Source: Nonlabens sp. Ci31 (GTDB lineage: Bacteria > Bacteroidota > Bacteroidia > Flavobacteriales > Flavobacteriaceae). Taken from it: 64,000 nt of DNA. This document shows, piece by piece, positions 19,955 through 28,563 of the stretch. The notes beneath the pieces were generated by a model. The model searched no databases, was not told where the DNA came from, and worked only from the letters and a program-made list of their open reading frames with translations. The stretch is from positions 2,477,501 through 2,541,500 of the forward strand of contig NZ_CP043633.1 in NCBI RefSeq assembly GCF_012974865.1, given 5' to 3'. The stretch's first letter is position 1, and each line of letters starts with the position of its first letter. A program made the translations under genes and the position numbers.

Positions 19955-22786
19955 CTATTTTAGCTCCTTTTTCAAAAATCTCGCTGTATGACTTGTCTTA
20001 TGCTTAGCAACTTGCTCTGGGGTTCCTTTAGCAACTATGTTACCGCCGCCGCGTCCACCTTCTGGACCTACGTCTATAATATAGTCAGCAATTTTGATAA
20101 CATCCATATTGTGTTCAATGACCAGAACCGTATTTCCTTTGTCGACTAGTTTATTCAATACATCCATAAGTACTCGTACATCTTCAAAATGAAGTCCTGT
20201 AGTAGGCTCATCTAGTATATAGAAGGTATTACCCGTATCTTTTTTAGAAAGCTCCGTAGCTAGTTTGATGCGTTGCGCTTCTCCACCAGAAAGCGTGGTA
20301 GATTGCTGTCCCAAAGTGATGTAACCTAGCCCAACTTCTTTAATCATTTTCACCTTTCGGCTAATTTTTGGAATCGCTTCAAAGAAATCTGTTGCCTCGT
20401 TGATGGTCATGTTAAGAACATCACTAATGGACTTTCCTTTGTAACGTATTTCGAGCGTTTCTCTGTTGAATCGTTTTCCTTGACAAGTTTCACAAGTCAC
20501 ATAAACATCAGGAAGAAAATTCATTTCTATGACTCTTAAACCGCCACCTTTGCAAGTTTCACAACGTCCACCGGTAACATTAAAGCTAAAACGACCAGGT
20601 TTATAACCGCGTATCAATGCTTCAGGAGTTTTGGCAAATAAGGATCTTACTTCGTCAAAGGTTTTGGTGTAGGTCGCAGGATTAGATCTCGGTGTTCTAC
20701 CTATAGGACTTTGATTGATATCTATGACTTTGTCACAATTGTCCAGTCCTTTGATGCTTTTGTAAGGCATGGGCACCTTTACTCCATTAAAGAAGTGCGC
20801 GTTCATAATAGGGTAGAGCGTCTCGTTGATCAAAGTAGATTTACCACTTCCAGAAACTCCTGTAACGCCTATCATTTTTCCTAAAGGAAGATCTACAGAA
20901 ACGTCTTTCAAGTTATTTCCCGTACAACCTTTTAATGATATTTTCATTCCATTTCCTTTACGACGTGTCTTAGGAATTGTAATTTCTCTTTTACCGTTGA
21001 GGTATTGTGCGGTAAGCGTATCGTGTTTCAATAGTTCTTGAGGCGTACCTTCACTAATGATTTCGCCACCGTATTTTCCAGCTCGAGGTCCTATGTCTAT
21101 AACGTGATCTGCTCGCACTATCATGTCTTTATCGTGCTCCACAACAATAACAGAATTCCCTGTATCGCGCAAAGAAATAAGCGAATTGATCAGTTTTTCA
21201 TTGTCTCTTTGGTGCAAACCTATGCTTGGTTCATCGAGTATATACAATACGCCGACCAATTGAGATCCTATTTGTGTGGCCAGTCGTATGCGTTGTGCTT
21301 CTCCACCAGAAAGTGATTTGGCACTTCTGTTGATAGATAAATAGTCCAAGCCTACATCCAGCAAGAACTGTAATCGTTCTCTTATTTCCTTTAATAATTC
21401 AGTGGCTATTTGTTGTTGCTTTCGCGAAAGCGTGACATTTAAATGATCAAACCATTCTACCAGTTGCACAATATCCATATTTGCTAATTCAGCAATATTC
21501 TTTTCGTTGACACGGAAATAAAGCGACTCTTTGCGCAATCTTGATCCTTCACAATCTGGGCAGGTTACGTTATCCATAAACTCTTTAGCCCAACGTTGTA
21601 AGCTGGTGCTGTCGTTATTCTTATAGGTTTGTTCTATAAAGTTTGCCAGCCCTTCAAAGTCTATTTTGTAATTGCGTTTTACACCTAGATTCTTACTGTC
21701 TATTTCCAGCGTTTCTTTACCGCCGTATAGAATCATTTCGATAGCTGCCGCAGGAACTTTCTCTATCGGATCTGTCAATTTAAAATCAAACTTTTGAGCG
21801 ATCAATTCCAGTTGTTTATAAATCCAATTTTTCTTATTGTCAGGATAAGGAGCCAGACCACCTTTAGCAATAGAAAGGCTGCGATCTGGAATGATTTTGT
21901 TTTCGTTTACTTGGTAAAGCGTTCCTATACCGTTACACTTGGGACAAGCACCTTTAGGGCTGTTAAAGGAGAAGTTATTAGGTTCTGGTTCTGGGTAGGA
22001 GATCCCGGTTTCTGGACACATTAACGTACGAGAGAAAAAACGACCTTCTTTCTCACCGTGCGGTACAATCATCGTGATGTCGTTTCCATGGTACATCGCC
22101 GTTTTTATGGACTCATCCAGCCTTTTGATATCTTCTTCGGTATTGCCTATCTGTATTCTATCGATGACCATTTCAATATCGTGGACCTTGTAACGGTCTA
22201 GCTTCATACCTTTCATGATATCAACAATCACGTTATCACAACGTACTTTGACAAAACCTTGTTTTGCAATTTGCTCAAAGAGCTCTCTATAATGACCTTT
22301 TCTACCTCTTATGACTGGAGCAAGGATATTGATGCGCTGTCCGTTGTATTCCTCAATAATAAGATCGCGTATTTGCTCATCACTATAGCTGACCATTTTC
22401 TTACCAGTGTTGTAAGAATAGGCATCGCTAGCGCGGGCATACAGTAATCTTAGAAAATCATAAATCTCTGTAATAGTTCCTACCGTACTGCGCGGACTTT
22501 TACTGGTTGTCTTTTGTTCTATGGCAATTACAGGAGAAAGACCGTCTATTTTATCTACATCTGGACGTTCCATTCCACCTAAAAACTGTCGGGCATAAGC
22601 GCTAAAGGTTTCTATGTAGCGACGTTGCCCTTCGGCATAAATAGTATCAAAGGCAAGGGAAGATTTTCCAGAACCAGAAAGCCCGGTAATAACGACCAGT
22701 TTTTCTCGTGGAATATTTACATCAATGTTCTTTAGATTATGAACGCGAGCGCCTTTTACCTCAATAAGTTCGTTAGAATATGCCAT
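19955..22786 (-). CDS. uvrA: Excinuclease ABC subunit A
   Basis: UvrA is the damage-sensing ATPase of nucleotide excision repair and loads UvrB on DNA. The 943-residue protein has the tandem ABC layout. The first Walker A is [14 protein letters not shown] (about residues 35-48) and the first ABC signature is [13 protein letters not shown] (about 490). The second Walker A is [15 protein letters not shown] (about 645) and the second signature is [13 protein letters not shown] (about 840). Zinc-finger cysteine pairs occur as CPKCNGIG and [13 protein letters not shown], then CETCKGGG and CETCQGKR. The ATG at 22786 gives the usual [19 protein letters not shown] start. One exact palindrome copy (21418-21431) lies inside the gene, read as LSRK. 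Confidence 0.98.
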   Translation of the reverse strand: MAYSNELIEVKGARVHNLKNIDVNIPREKLVVITGLSGSGKSSLAFDTIYAEGQRRYIETFSAYARQFLGGMERPDVDKIDGLSPVIAIEQKTTSKSPRSTVGTITEIYDFLRLLYARASDAYSYNTGKKMVSYSDEQIRDLIIEEYNGQRINILAPVIRGRKGHYRELFEQIAKQGFVKVRCDNVIVDIMKGMKLDRYKVHDIEMVIDRIQIGNTEEDIKRLDESIKTAMYHGNDITMIVPHGEKEGRFFSRTLMCPETGISYPEPEPNNFSFNSPKGACPKCNGIGTLYQVNENKIIPDRSLSIAKGGLAPYPDNKKNWIYKQLELIAQKFDFKLTDPIEKVPAAAIEMILYGGKETLEIDSKNLGVKRNYKIDFEGLANFIEQTYKNNDSTSLQRWAKEFMDNVTCPDCEGSRLRKESLYFRVNEKNIAELANMDIVQLVEWFDHLNVTLSRKQQQIATELLKEIRERLQFLLDVGLDYLSINRSAKSLSGGEAQRIRLATQIGSQLVGVLYILDEPSIGLHQRDNEKLINSLISLRDTGNSVIVVEHDKDMIVRADHVIDIGPRAGKYGGEIISEGTPQELLKHDTLTAQYLNGKREITIPKTRRKGNGMKISLKGCTGNNLKDVSVDLPLGKMIGVTGVSGSGKSTLINETLYPIMNAHFFNGVKVPMPYKSIKGLDNCDKVIDINQSPIGRTPRSNPATYTKTFDEVRSLFAKTPEALIRGYKPGRFSFNVTGGRCETCKGGGLRVIEMNFLPDVYVTCETCQGKRFNRETLEIRYKGKSISDVLNMTINEATDFFEAIPKISRKVKMIKEVGLGYITLGQQSTTLSGGEAQRIKLATELSKKDTGNTFYILDEPTTGLHFEDVRVLMDVLNKLVDKGNTVLVIEHNMDVIKIADYIIDVGPEGGRGGGNIVAKGTPEQVAKHKTSHTARFLKKELK
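21418..21431. repeat. Iterated palindrome, copy 3 (inside uvrA)
   Basis: Exact GCTTTCGCGAAAGC. On the uvrA strand it is read as LSRK within [10 protein letters not shown]. Confidence 0.9.
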
Positions 22787-22890
22787 AGTTTTTTACAAGA
22801 TCGCGAAGTTACTTCTAAAGCCTTAGAAATAGAATTAAAGCTACCTTAAAATATGGTGGAGTGTTTTAGGGTTTTCTATGGAGATTTGAC

Positions 22891-23005
22891 ATGCCAACTA
22901 TTGGTGTTGGCATAGTCTAAATCTTTTCTCGATATTAGTTTCAAGAATAGTATTTGATCTTATCGATCTCAACCCAACATGCCAAGAGGCATACTTGGTA
23001 TGTTG
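22891..23005. promoter_or_regulatory. Two related inverted repeats between uvrA and the XRE gene pair
   Basis: The first is ATGCCAAC (22891-22898), a 7-base loop and GTTGGCAT (22906-22913). The second is CAACATGCCAAG (22975-22986), a 7-base loop and CTTGGTATGTTG (22994-23005), with a single G:T mismatch. Both contain the ATGCCAA word, so they may be two binding sites for one regulator or two hairpins. This 300-base gap between divergent genes contains no coding region. Confidence 0.45.
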
Positions 23006-23024
23006 ATTTCTAAAAATACCTCAT

Positions 23025-23062
23025 AAAGTAACTAGTACTTTCCAAAAAGTAAAGTATATTTG
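23025..23062 (+). promoter_or_regulatory. Promoter and possible operator of the membrane protein/XRE pair
   Basis: TATATTTG (23055-23062) is an exact -7 box 26 bases before the ATG at 23089. Just upstream is an inverted repeat, AAAGTA-ACTAG-TACTTT (23025-23041), with further AAAGTA words at 23046 and 23051. The second gene of the pair is an XRE regulator, so autoregulation is an inference. Confidence 0.45.
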
Positions 23063-23088
23063 TCTTAATAATAAAAATACTTTAGGTT

Positions 23089-23541
23089 ATGAAGACTAGT
23101 TTTTTAAAGAGTTTCTGTGAATATGAAAAGAAAGGTGGCGCTTTTCCATTTATTTCTTATAAGTTTAAATGGATCGGTTTTATAATCGCCATCACTGCGG
23201 TAGCAGCACTTTTATCAGTTAAAATATTGGAAATTCTACAAGCAGAATTTTATAAGCAGCTATTTTTGCATGTCATATTGATAGGTTTATTTATAGTAGT
23301 AATTGCTAAAGATAAAAATGAAGATGAGCGCATCAATAAGTTGCGCTATCGAGCCTTTGCCTTTGCTTTTGTATTAGGAACGGCAATGATATTGCTCATG
23401 CCGCTTGCAGCGATGTGTTTAGATGCTCTAGCGGGTAGATTACCATTAGAATGGGAGCAAGATCAAAGTATCTTTTTCATCATGTCTTCTTTCTTGTTTT
23501 ATTATTTGATGTATTTTCAAATTTTTAAAAGGCAGTTGTAA
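23089..23541 (+). CDS. Small multi-pass membrane protein, partner of XRE regulator
   Basis: I do not recognise a named family. The 150-residue protein has about four hydrophobic segments, near residues 27-48, 57-75, 86-110 and 126-145, and short charged loops (AKDKNEDERINKL). Its stop overlaps the ATG of the XRE regulator (TAATG), so the two are translationally coupled. Pairs of a small membrane protein and a short XRE regulator are common in Bacteroidota and Firmicutes, but the physiological role of this one is unknown. Confidence 0.75.
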   Translation: MKTSFLKSFCEYEKKGGAFPFISYKFKWIGFIIAITAVAALLSVKILEILQAEFYKQLFLHVILIGLFIVVIAKDKNEDERINKLRYRAFAFAFVLGTAMILLMPLAAMCLDALAGRLPLEWEQDQSIFFIMSSFLFYYLMYFQIFKRQL

Positions 23542-23741
23542 TGAAAAATACGGTCCACGTGCAGCGTGCCATTCATAAAATGACTCAAGCAGACTTGTCT
23601 GTAGCAATAGGTGTATCGCGGCAAACTATAAATTCTATAGAAAAAAACAGGTATGTGCCTTCAACAGTTTTGGCATTGAAAATTGCCCAGTTATTTAAAG
23701 TGGCCGTAGAAGATGTTTTTGAGTTGGATGAGAACGACTAA
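23541..23741 (+). CDS. Short XRE-family helix-turn-helix regulator
   Basis: The 66-residue protein is essentially one Cro/C1-type helix-turn-helix: MTQADLSVAIGVSRQTINSI, then EKNRYVPSTVLALKIAQLF and VAVEDVFEL. It resembles the short YgzD/Xre-like regulators that act as DNA-binding repressors. It overlaps the preceding membrane gene and is convergent with the next gene, which ends 5 bases away. A candidate operator lies upstream of the pair. Confidence 0.9.
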   Translation: MKNTVHVQRAIHKMTQADLSVAIGVSRQTINSIEKNRYVPSTVLALKIAQLFKVAVEDVFELDEND

Positions 23742-23746
23742 AAGGG

Positions 23747-24454
23747 TTAAGGAAGAACCTTTACATCTGTAATCGGTATTTGAAAACCAAAAAAGGTACG
23801 CTTTCGCGAAAGCGGAAAACCTCCATCTGTCATTTCCCAATCGGACCATGTCGCTTCAATTCCATCTAACGGAATAATGCTTACCCACATTTTAAAGGCA
23901 ATGGGTAGGTAATTCTCATCTACTTCCCACAGATAAGAGTCGCCGGGAGTCGTCCCGCCAGAATTGTAAGTGACTAGAAGTTTTTCTTTTCCATCTTCCT
24001 TAATTAATTGTCGGCTGGTGCCTATATCCATAATTTTATGCGGCGCTACTAACCAAAAGCTATCGTTATTAAAATTTACAGCAGCATAATCGATGGCTTC
24101 CTGTTTTTCTTCTCCTTCTATTCGTTTTCCATTTTTAAAAGCAAAACTTATTTTAGGGTACTGCGTCTGGTAAGAAACACGGTAATCATCCCAATAGACA
24201 TCTACCATATTTTGTTGAAGTTTCCATTCATAGCGATTTACACCTCTAAAGGTCCAGTGAATTTCTTTAGCCTCAGTAAATTCTTTGTGATCAATGGCAT
24301 CCAATATTTTAAAAGCCATTTCATCTGCTGGTTGACCAGGAATTCCTTTAGGAATATCTTCGTTATACACCAGTTTTAAAACTATAAAGGCGATGAGAAG
24401 GAATGCCACAAGAGCTAAAAAACCTTTTAATAAAAAGCGAAATATCTTTTTCAA
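23747..24454 (-). CDS. Membrane-anchored protein of unknown function
   Basis: The 235-residue protein has one N-terminal membrane segment (about residues 7-29, FLLKGFLALVAFLLIAFIV) followed by a soluble, probably periplasmic domain rich in Trp and Tyr (for example EIHWTFRGVNRYEWKLQ and MVDVYWDDYRVSY). I do not recognise a family or catalytic motif. An exact GCTTTCGCGAAAGC copy is read as LSRK near the C-terminus (GGFPLSRKRTFFGF). It is probably a single-gene unit, convergent with the XRE gene. Confidence 0.72.
   Translation of the reverse strand: MKKIFRFLLKGFLALVAFLLIAFIVLKLVYNEDIPKGIPGQPADEMAFKILDAIDHKEFTEAKEIHWTFRGVNRYEWKLQQNMVDVYWDDYRVSYQTQYPKISFAFKNGKRIEGEEKQEAIDYAAVNFNNDSFWLVAPHKIMDIGTSRQLIKEDGKEKLLVTYNSGGTTPGDSYLWEVDENYLPIAFKMWVSIIPLDGIEATWSDWEMTDGGFPLSRKRTFFGFQIPITDVKVLP
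23800..23813. repeat. Iterated palindrome, copy 4 (inside membrane-anchored protein gene)
   Basis: Exact GCTTTCGCGAAAGC, read as LSRK on the coding strand. Confidence 0.9.
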
Positions 24455-24651
24455 AATGTTGGGAATTTATAGATTCTGGGTAAAGATAAACTTTAGGATC
24501 ATTATGGAATACTACAGATAGCACTGGATTACATATTTAAAAAAATTATATACTTCGTGTTAAATCTCCAAGTATGACATCCTGTTTAAATAATAACTGA
24601 GATGATTACAAATGAATAGGATTTGAAGTTAAATAAGTAGTTGAGGTAAAA

Positions 24652-24690
24652 AATAAGCCCCTTAAAATCAGAGATTTTAAGGGGCTTATT
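24652..24690 (-). terminator. Rho-independent terminator after ppa
   Basis: A perfect 18-bp stem (24652-24669 with 24673-24690) around a three-base loop. On the minus strand it ends in a T-run, 22 bases beyond the ppa stop. Confidence 0.88.
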
Positions 24691-24712
24691 TATGGAGGAG
24701 TAGGTGACCTAA

Positions 24713-25252
24713 TTATTTGGCACCAAACTTCACTTTATAATCTTCAATAGATTGATTTACAATTTGTAATGCTTTTTCACGACCTTGAAATTCTTCTACT
24801 TCTACGGTTTTGTTTTCTAGTTTCTTATAGTCTTGGAAGAAATTACGCATTTCTTTTTTCCAAAATTCTGGAAGCTCGCTTACATCATTAAAATGAGCAA
24901 CAGACATATCGTTTGCGGCAACCGCAATGATCTTGTCATCCATTTCACCACCGTCTAGCATTTGCATAACACCTATTACCTTAGCTTTAACAAGACACAT
25001 CGGTACAATTTCGATTTGAGAAAGCACTAAAATGTCTAGAGGGTCGTCATCATCACAATAGGTTTGTGGAATAAAACCATAGTTCGTTGGGTAATACATC
25101 GAAGAGTAGATCACACGATCTAGAATCAACATTCCAGATTCTTTGTCCAGTTCGTATTTTGCTCTTGTATTTTTTGGGATCTCTATAATTCCTGTTACAT
25201 GTCCTGGTGCATCTGCTCCATAACTTACGTCGTGCCAAGCGTGTTTAGTCAT
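24713..25252 (-). CDS. ppa: Inorganic pyrophosphatase (family I)
   Basis: This soluble enzyme hydrolyses pyrophosphate to phosphate and drives biosynthetic reactions forward. The 179-residue length fits family I. Signatures are [19 protein letters not shown] (about residues 24-42), [24 protein letters not shown] (about 55-78, with the DxDPLD metal site) and [14 protein letters not shown]. It is flanked by a -7 promoter box upstream and a strong terminator downstream, so it is a monocistronic unit. Confidence 0.97.
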   Translation of the reverse strand: MTKHAWHDVSYGADAPGHVTGIIEIPKNTRAKYELDKESGMLILDRVIYSSMYYPTNYGFIPQTYCDDDDPLDILVLSQIEIVPMCLVKAKVIGVMQMLDGGEMDDKIIAVAANDMSVAHFNDVSELPEFWKKEMRNFFQDYKKLENKTVEVEEFQGREKALQIVNQSIEDYKVKFGAK

Positions 25253-25275
25253 TGTATTGTTTTTTTAAGCGGCAG

Positions 25276-25283
25276 CAAAAATA
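25276..25283 (-). promoter_or_regulatory. -7 box upstream of ppa
   Basis: On the minus strand TATTTTTG matches TAnnTTTG and ends 23 bases before the ppa ATG. The position expected for the -33 element is occupied by an iterated palindrome copy (25295-25308). Confidence 0.5.
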
Positions 25284-25294
25284 GGATGTATTCC

Positions 25295-25308
25295 GCTTTC
25301 GCGAAAGC
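25295..25308. repeat. Iterated palindrome, copy 5 (ppa promoter region)
   Basis: Exact GCTTTCGCGAAAGC within the flanking TTCC/GAAA context, upstream of the ppa -7 box. Confidence 0.9.
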
Positions 25309-25455
25309 GAAACAGCATTAACTTATAGTAAAGTCGTCTTATTTTCTCTTGTTTAAAGTTACGATAAGGTTTGCGAAACTTCTTTTAAGCATAAACCAAT
25401 GTTAAATCCATAACAGAACACGTCGTTTTCACTTTTTGTCAGTTACTTTTAGACT

Positions 25456-26610
25456 ATGATGCAAGAAAGATTAGGTTTTAAGTTTGAATTTTTTAACCCG
25501 AAGGAAAAAGATCCTTTTGAGAAGCTTTTTGATATCTTCAAAGAATTGATCACACATACTTCTGGAGACTTTGATGAGGCGATAGAATGGCTGCGAGAAT
25601 TGGATAAAGAATACAAGCTTACCACATCAGAATATACGATAGACGATTTTATAGAAGACCTTAAAGCCCGAGGTTATATCAGAGAAGAGTTTGATCCAAA
25701 TGATGAGAATAAAGAAGGAGGAGAAGAAGGCGATGGCGACAGGCCAGGCAGATTCTCTATCACTGCAAAAACAGAGCAACTGCTGCGCAAACATGCGCTA
25801 GATCAAATTTTTGGGAACATGCGCAAGGGAAATAGCGGTAACCATAAAACAGGTAAATTAGGACAAGGCGACGAGCAAAGTGGTGATTACCGCCCTTACA
25901 GATTTGGCGATGGACTGGATAGTATTTCCATGACGGAGAGTTTGCGCAACGCACATATCAATCACGGTATGGGTAATTTTAACCTTACCGAAGATGATTT
26001 AGTTGTGGAAGATTCTCAATTTAAAGCACAGATGAGTACCGTGTTGATGATTGATATTTCTCACTCCATGATCCTTTACGGAGAAGACCGTATCACACCT
26101 GCTAAAAAAGTAGCCATGGCACTGGCAGAGTTAATTACCACTCGTTATCCAAAAGATACCTTGGATATTATTGTTTTTGGTAATGATTCTTGGCCTATAA
26201 AAATAGCCGATCTTCCTTACCTTAAAGTAGGTCCTTATCATACCAATACTGTGGCAGGTTTACAACTAGCTATGGATATCTTACGGAGAAAAAGGAATAC
26301 CAATAAACAGATCTTTATGATAACGGACGGTAAGCCTAGTTGCTTGCGATTAAAAGATGGGACCTATTATAAAAACTCCAATGGTCTGGATGAGTACATC
26401 GTAGAGAAATGCTATACCATGGCCGCACAAGCGAGAAGGTTGCATATCCCTATTACCACTTTTATGATAGCTAATGATCCTTACTTACAACGTTTTATCG
26501 ATCAATTTACAGAAGCAAATCAAGGGAAAGCCTTTTTTACAGGTCTTCAAGGGCTAGGAGAAATGATCTTTAGCGATTATGAGGCTAATAGAAAAAAGAG
26601 ACTGAAATAG
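25456..26610 (+). CDS. VWA-domain protein
   Basis: The 384-residue cytoplasmic protein has an acidic N-terminal half (about residues 1-185, with a DENKEGGEEGDGD stretch). A von Willebrand A domain follows from about residue 193: STVLMIDISHSMILYGEDRI carries the MIDAS DxSxS motif, and IFMITDGKPSC supplies the later Asp. Such proteins usually work with a MoxR-type AAA+ ATPase, as in magnesium-chelatase-like systems. No ATPase gene is adjacent here, so the partner must be elsewhere. The ATG at 25456 is followed at once by a second ATG and either could be used. Confidence 0.85.
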   Translation: MMQERLGFKFEFFNPKEKDPFEKLFDIFKELITHTSGDFDEAIEWLRELDKEYKLTTSEYTIDDFIEDLKARGYIREEFDPNDENKEGGEEGDGDRPGRFSITAKTEQLLRKHALDQIFGNMRKGNSGNHKTGKLGQGDEQSGDYRPYRFGDGLDSISMTESLRNAHINHGMGNFNLTEDDLVVEDSQFKAQMSTVLMIDISHSMILYGEDRITPAKKVAMALAELITTRYPKDTLDIIVFGNDSWPIKIADLPYLKVGPYHTNTVAGLQLAMDILRRKRNTNKQIFMITDGKPSCLRLKDGTYYKNSNGLDEYIVEKCYTMAAQARRLHIPITTFMIANDPYLQRFIDQFTEANQGKAFFTGLQGLGEMIFSDYEANRKKRLK

Positions 26611-26649
26611 TTTGAAATATTTATTTCAGTCCTTTGAATATTCTAATCG

Positions 26650-26905
26650 TTAGTTACAACAACGCTTTTGTGCAATGTCAGATGATATAGAGGTTACCTC
26701 AATTAATTCCCATTGTCCTTCATTTTGCTCATAAAAGCCTTCTAAAGCTGAGCCGCTAGATAGCTCCCCACAACAACCTTGTCCTTCTTGTACTTGATAG
26801 TGAACAATACTATCTTCAAAACTTCCGCACCCACAACTTTGGTTTTCAACAGCATTCATTGAGAATCCACAAATTAAAAAAAATAAGTACTATTACATTG
26901 TTCAT
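26650..26905 (-). pseudogene. Small Cys-rich secreted protein, signal peptide out of frame (paralog A)
   Basis: The intact frame from the ATG at 26859 encodes 69 residues beginning MNAVENQSCGCGSFEDSIVH and ending in a CC pair. Upstream, an ATG at 26905 opens MNNVIVLIFF in a frame offset by one base. The two frames meet at a run of eight T. Removing a single T would give an 84-residue secreted protein, MNNVIVLIFLICGFS joined to MNAVENQSC. The 84-residue length and the pattern CxCG-x-FED-x-IV-x-YQV...CC...CC match paralog B at 27458-27712. It may be a real frameshift, a phase-variable tract or a sequencing error. Translation from 26859 alone would give a cytoplasmic product. Function unknown. 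Confidence 0.65.
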
Positions 26906-26914
26906 ATTCAGTTT

Positions 26915-27433
26915 TTATTTGAAAACAAAATGTTCCTTGTTTAAAGTATTAATAATTTTATTTTTAAGTTCTTGATTTTTCCACGTTGCATTAGTTAAAT
27001 CATTAATGTTTTTTTCATAAAAATCATTTGCTTTAGTTTTATAGTCTGTTAAACCATTTTTATGATGATATAATAATCTGTAATAAGTTCTGAAGGATAC
27101 AGAATTAAAATCCATCGCATCCATGTCATCAAGTATAACGTTAACTTGTTCGATTGTTAAATCTTTGGAATAACCAAATAGTGCTTTATGCCACATTGAC
27201 ATTGTATTGTCGTAATGTAATTGATCTTGATACATCTGCTTTTCGTTATCGAAAGACAAATAAATCTCATTTGCATTATTATCTTCATTATTAGATAAAG
27301 CATTCCAAACTTTAGAATCTAGTGGTGTTTTGAAAGCTTCTTTGGTTAATAGAGTGTCATTTGTTGATTTTTCATTGTCTGAAGAGCATCCTATTAATGT
27401 GGTCGCGATAAGTAATAATATTATTTTTTTCAT
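26915..27433 (-). CDS. Small lipoprotein between two Cys-rich paralogs
   Basis: The 172-residue protein starts MKKIILLLIATTLIGCSSD, a lipoprotein signal with the lipobox ending at Cys16. The remainder is hydrophilic, Asn/Asp/Lys-rich and probably helical, with no motif I recognise. It lies 24 bases after paralog B and 9 bases before paralog A on the same strand, so the three genes probably form one small operon. An association with the Cys-rich proteins is inferred only from this position. Confidence 0.72.
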   Translation of the reverse strand: MKKIILLLIATTLIGCSSDNEKSTNDTLLTKEAFKTPLDSKVWNALSNNEDNNANEIYLSFDNEKQMYQDQLHYDNTMSMWHKALFGYSKDLTIEQVNVILDDMDAMDFNSVSFRTYYRLLYHHKNGLTDYKTKANDFYEKNINDLTNATWKNQELKNKIINTLNKEHFVFK

Positions 27434-27457
27434 GTTTGATTAATTTTAATTTTAATT

Positions 27458-27712
27458 TTAAGAATTTTGATTTTCACAGCATATATCTTGGCCACCTGCT
27501 CCACCGACATCAGTAAAGCCAACAAGTTTCCAAGCTCTTCCAGAAGGTTCATAATAACTTATTTGTCCCATCTCACCAGCTTCACCACTACAGCAGCCGC
27601 TTTCTGTACCAATAACTTGATAGGTTACAATTCCATCTTCAAAATTGCCACAAGAACAATATTAATAATCACTTTGGAAGAAAATGGATAAGAAAAAAAG
27701 TAGATTTACCAT
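27458..27712 (-). pseudogene. Small Cys-rich secreted protein interrupted by one stop codon (paralog B)
   Basis: From the ATG at 27712 the minus strand reads MVNLLFFLSIFFQSDY, then TAA (27664-27662), then in the same frame YCSCGNFEDGIVTYQVIG and on to DICCENQNS. With the stop read as an amino acid the product is 84 residues, exactly the repaired length of paralog A. The stop aligns with a glutamine in A (ENQSCGCG against DY*YCSCG), so a single CAA-to-TAA change explains it. The shared pattern is CxCG-x-FED-x-IV-x-YQV...CC...W-x-L...CC. The first 16 residues look like a signal peptide. Function unknown. Confidence 0.65.
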
Positions 27713-27866
27713 AAGTATTTAATTTTAAGTTCATTATGAAAATAAAAACTACAAACTATAAACTAACTTTTTTAACATAAAACTAACTTATTAACCAAGA
27801 TGTTACTTCTCAAGGAAAGCTGTAACATCTATTAAAATAAAAAACTAATAAACAAAAGCATTTTTA

Positions 27867-27874
27867 TATATTTG
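27867..27874 (+). promoter_or_regulatory. -7 box upstream of the beta-barrel protein gene
   Basis: TATATTTG matches TAnnTTTG and ends 23 bases before the ATG at 27898. Confidence 0.5.
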
Positions 27875-27897
27875 ACCTGCTTACCAAAAACAAAAAA

Positions 27898-28488
27898 ATG
27901 AAAACTTTTAATCTTCTTTTAGTTGCTTTATTTCTAGCAACTTTTTCTGCAACAGCTCAAGATCTTTCCTATGGAGTCATAGGAGGAGTTAACTTTTCAA
28001 AAATCGACAACTTAGGAGGCGACGGTTTTGAAAATAATAGACTAGGATTCCATATAGGTGGCGTTGCCGAATTAGCATTTGCTGAGAAATGGTCTTATGA
28101 AGGTAGTTTGTTGTATTCTGTAGAGGGAGAAGAATTTGATAATTTATTAGGGTCTACTACAGATGTAAAATTACAATATATCAATGTGCCTTTACAATTC
28201 AAATATTATGCTTACAAAAATTTTAGTATTCACTTCGGTCCACAAATAGGTTTTTTACTTAAAGGAGAACAATCTATAGGTGACGGGGATGCTGTGGAGA
28301 TTGAAAATACGGTCAATACTAACTTTGCAGGTACTGCTGGGTTTGGTTATGATTTAAAAGCGTATAACTTATATTTTAAAGGAACCTTTACCTACGGTTT
28401 TTCTGACATAATAGACAATGAAACAGACGGTGTAAACAGAAGCCAGCTTCCTGGAACTGTTCACTTATCAGTAGGTTATAAGTTCTAA
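27898..28488 (+). CDS. Small outer-membrane beta-barrel protein, PorT-like
   Basis: The 196-residue protein has a signal peptide (MKTFNLLLVALFLATFSATAQ). The mature part starts with the PorT/OmpW-like segment DLSYGVIGGVNFSKI. Alternating hydrophobic strands follow, ending in an aromatic C-terminal residue (VHLSVGYKF), as expected for an outer-membrane barrel of about eight strands. The length fits the porin-family outer-membrane proteins common in Bacteroidota. The exact role is unknown. It is monocistronic, with a -7 box upstream and a strong terminator downstream. Confidence 0.88.
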   Translation: MKTFNLLLVALFLATFSATAQDLSYGVIGGVNFSKIDNLGGDGFENNRLGFHIGGVAELAFAEKWSYEGSLLYSVEGEEFDNLLGSTTDVKLQYINVPLQFKYYAYKNFSIHFGPQIGFLLKGEQSIGDGDAVEIENTVNTNFAGTAGFGYDLKAYNLYFKGTFTYGFSDIIDNETDGVNRSQLPGTVHLSVGYKF

Positions 28489-28513
28489 GAAGATTTTTAA
28501 ACGATTAGGTTTA

Positions 28514-28546
28514 AAAAAAAATGCGGCCAAAGGCCGCATTTTTTTT
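28514..28546. terminator. Bidirectional rho-independent terminator
   Basis: A 15-bp stem (28514-28528 with 28532-28546) with a GC-rich core GCGGCC/GGCCGC, a three-base AAA loop and A/T runs on both sides. It can serve both the beta-barrel gene (+) and the membrane protein gene (-). Confidence 0.9.
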
Positions 28547-28563
28547 GCTCTTTCATAAAATAT

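Noticed and set aside
27467..27691. Plus-strand 74-codon reading frame
   Set aside because: It overlaps paralog B on the opposite strand, whose minus-strand translation shows clear similarity to paralog A. The plus-strand frame has no recognisable features.
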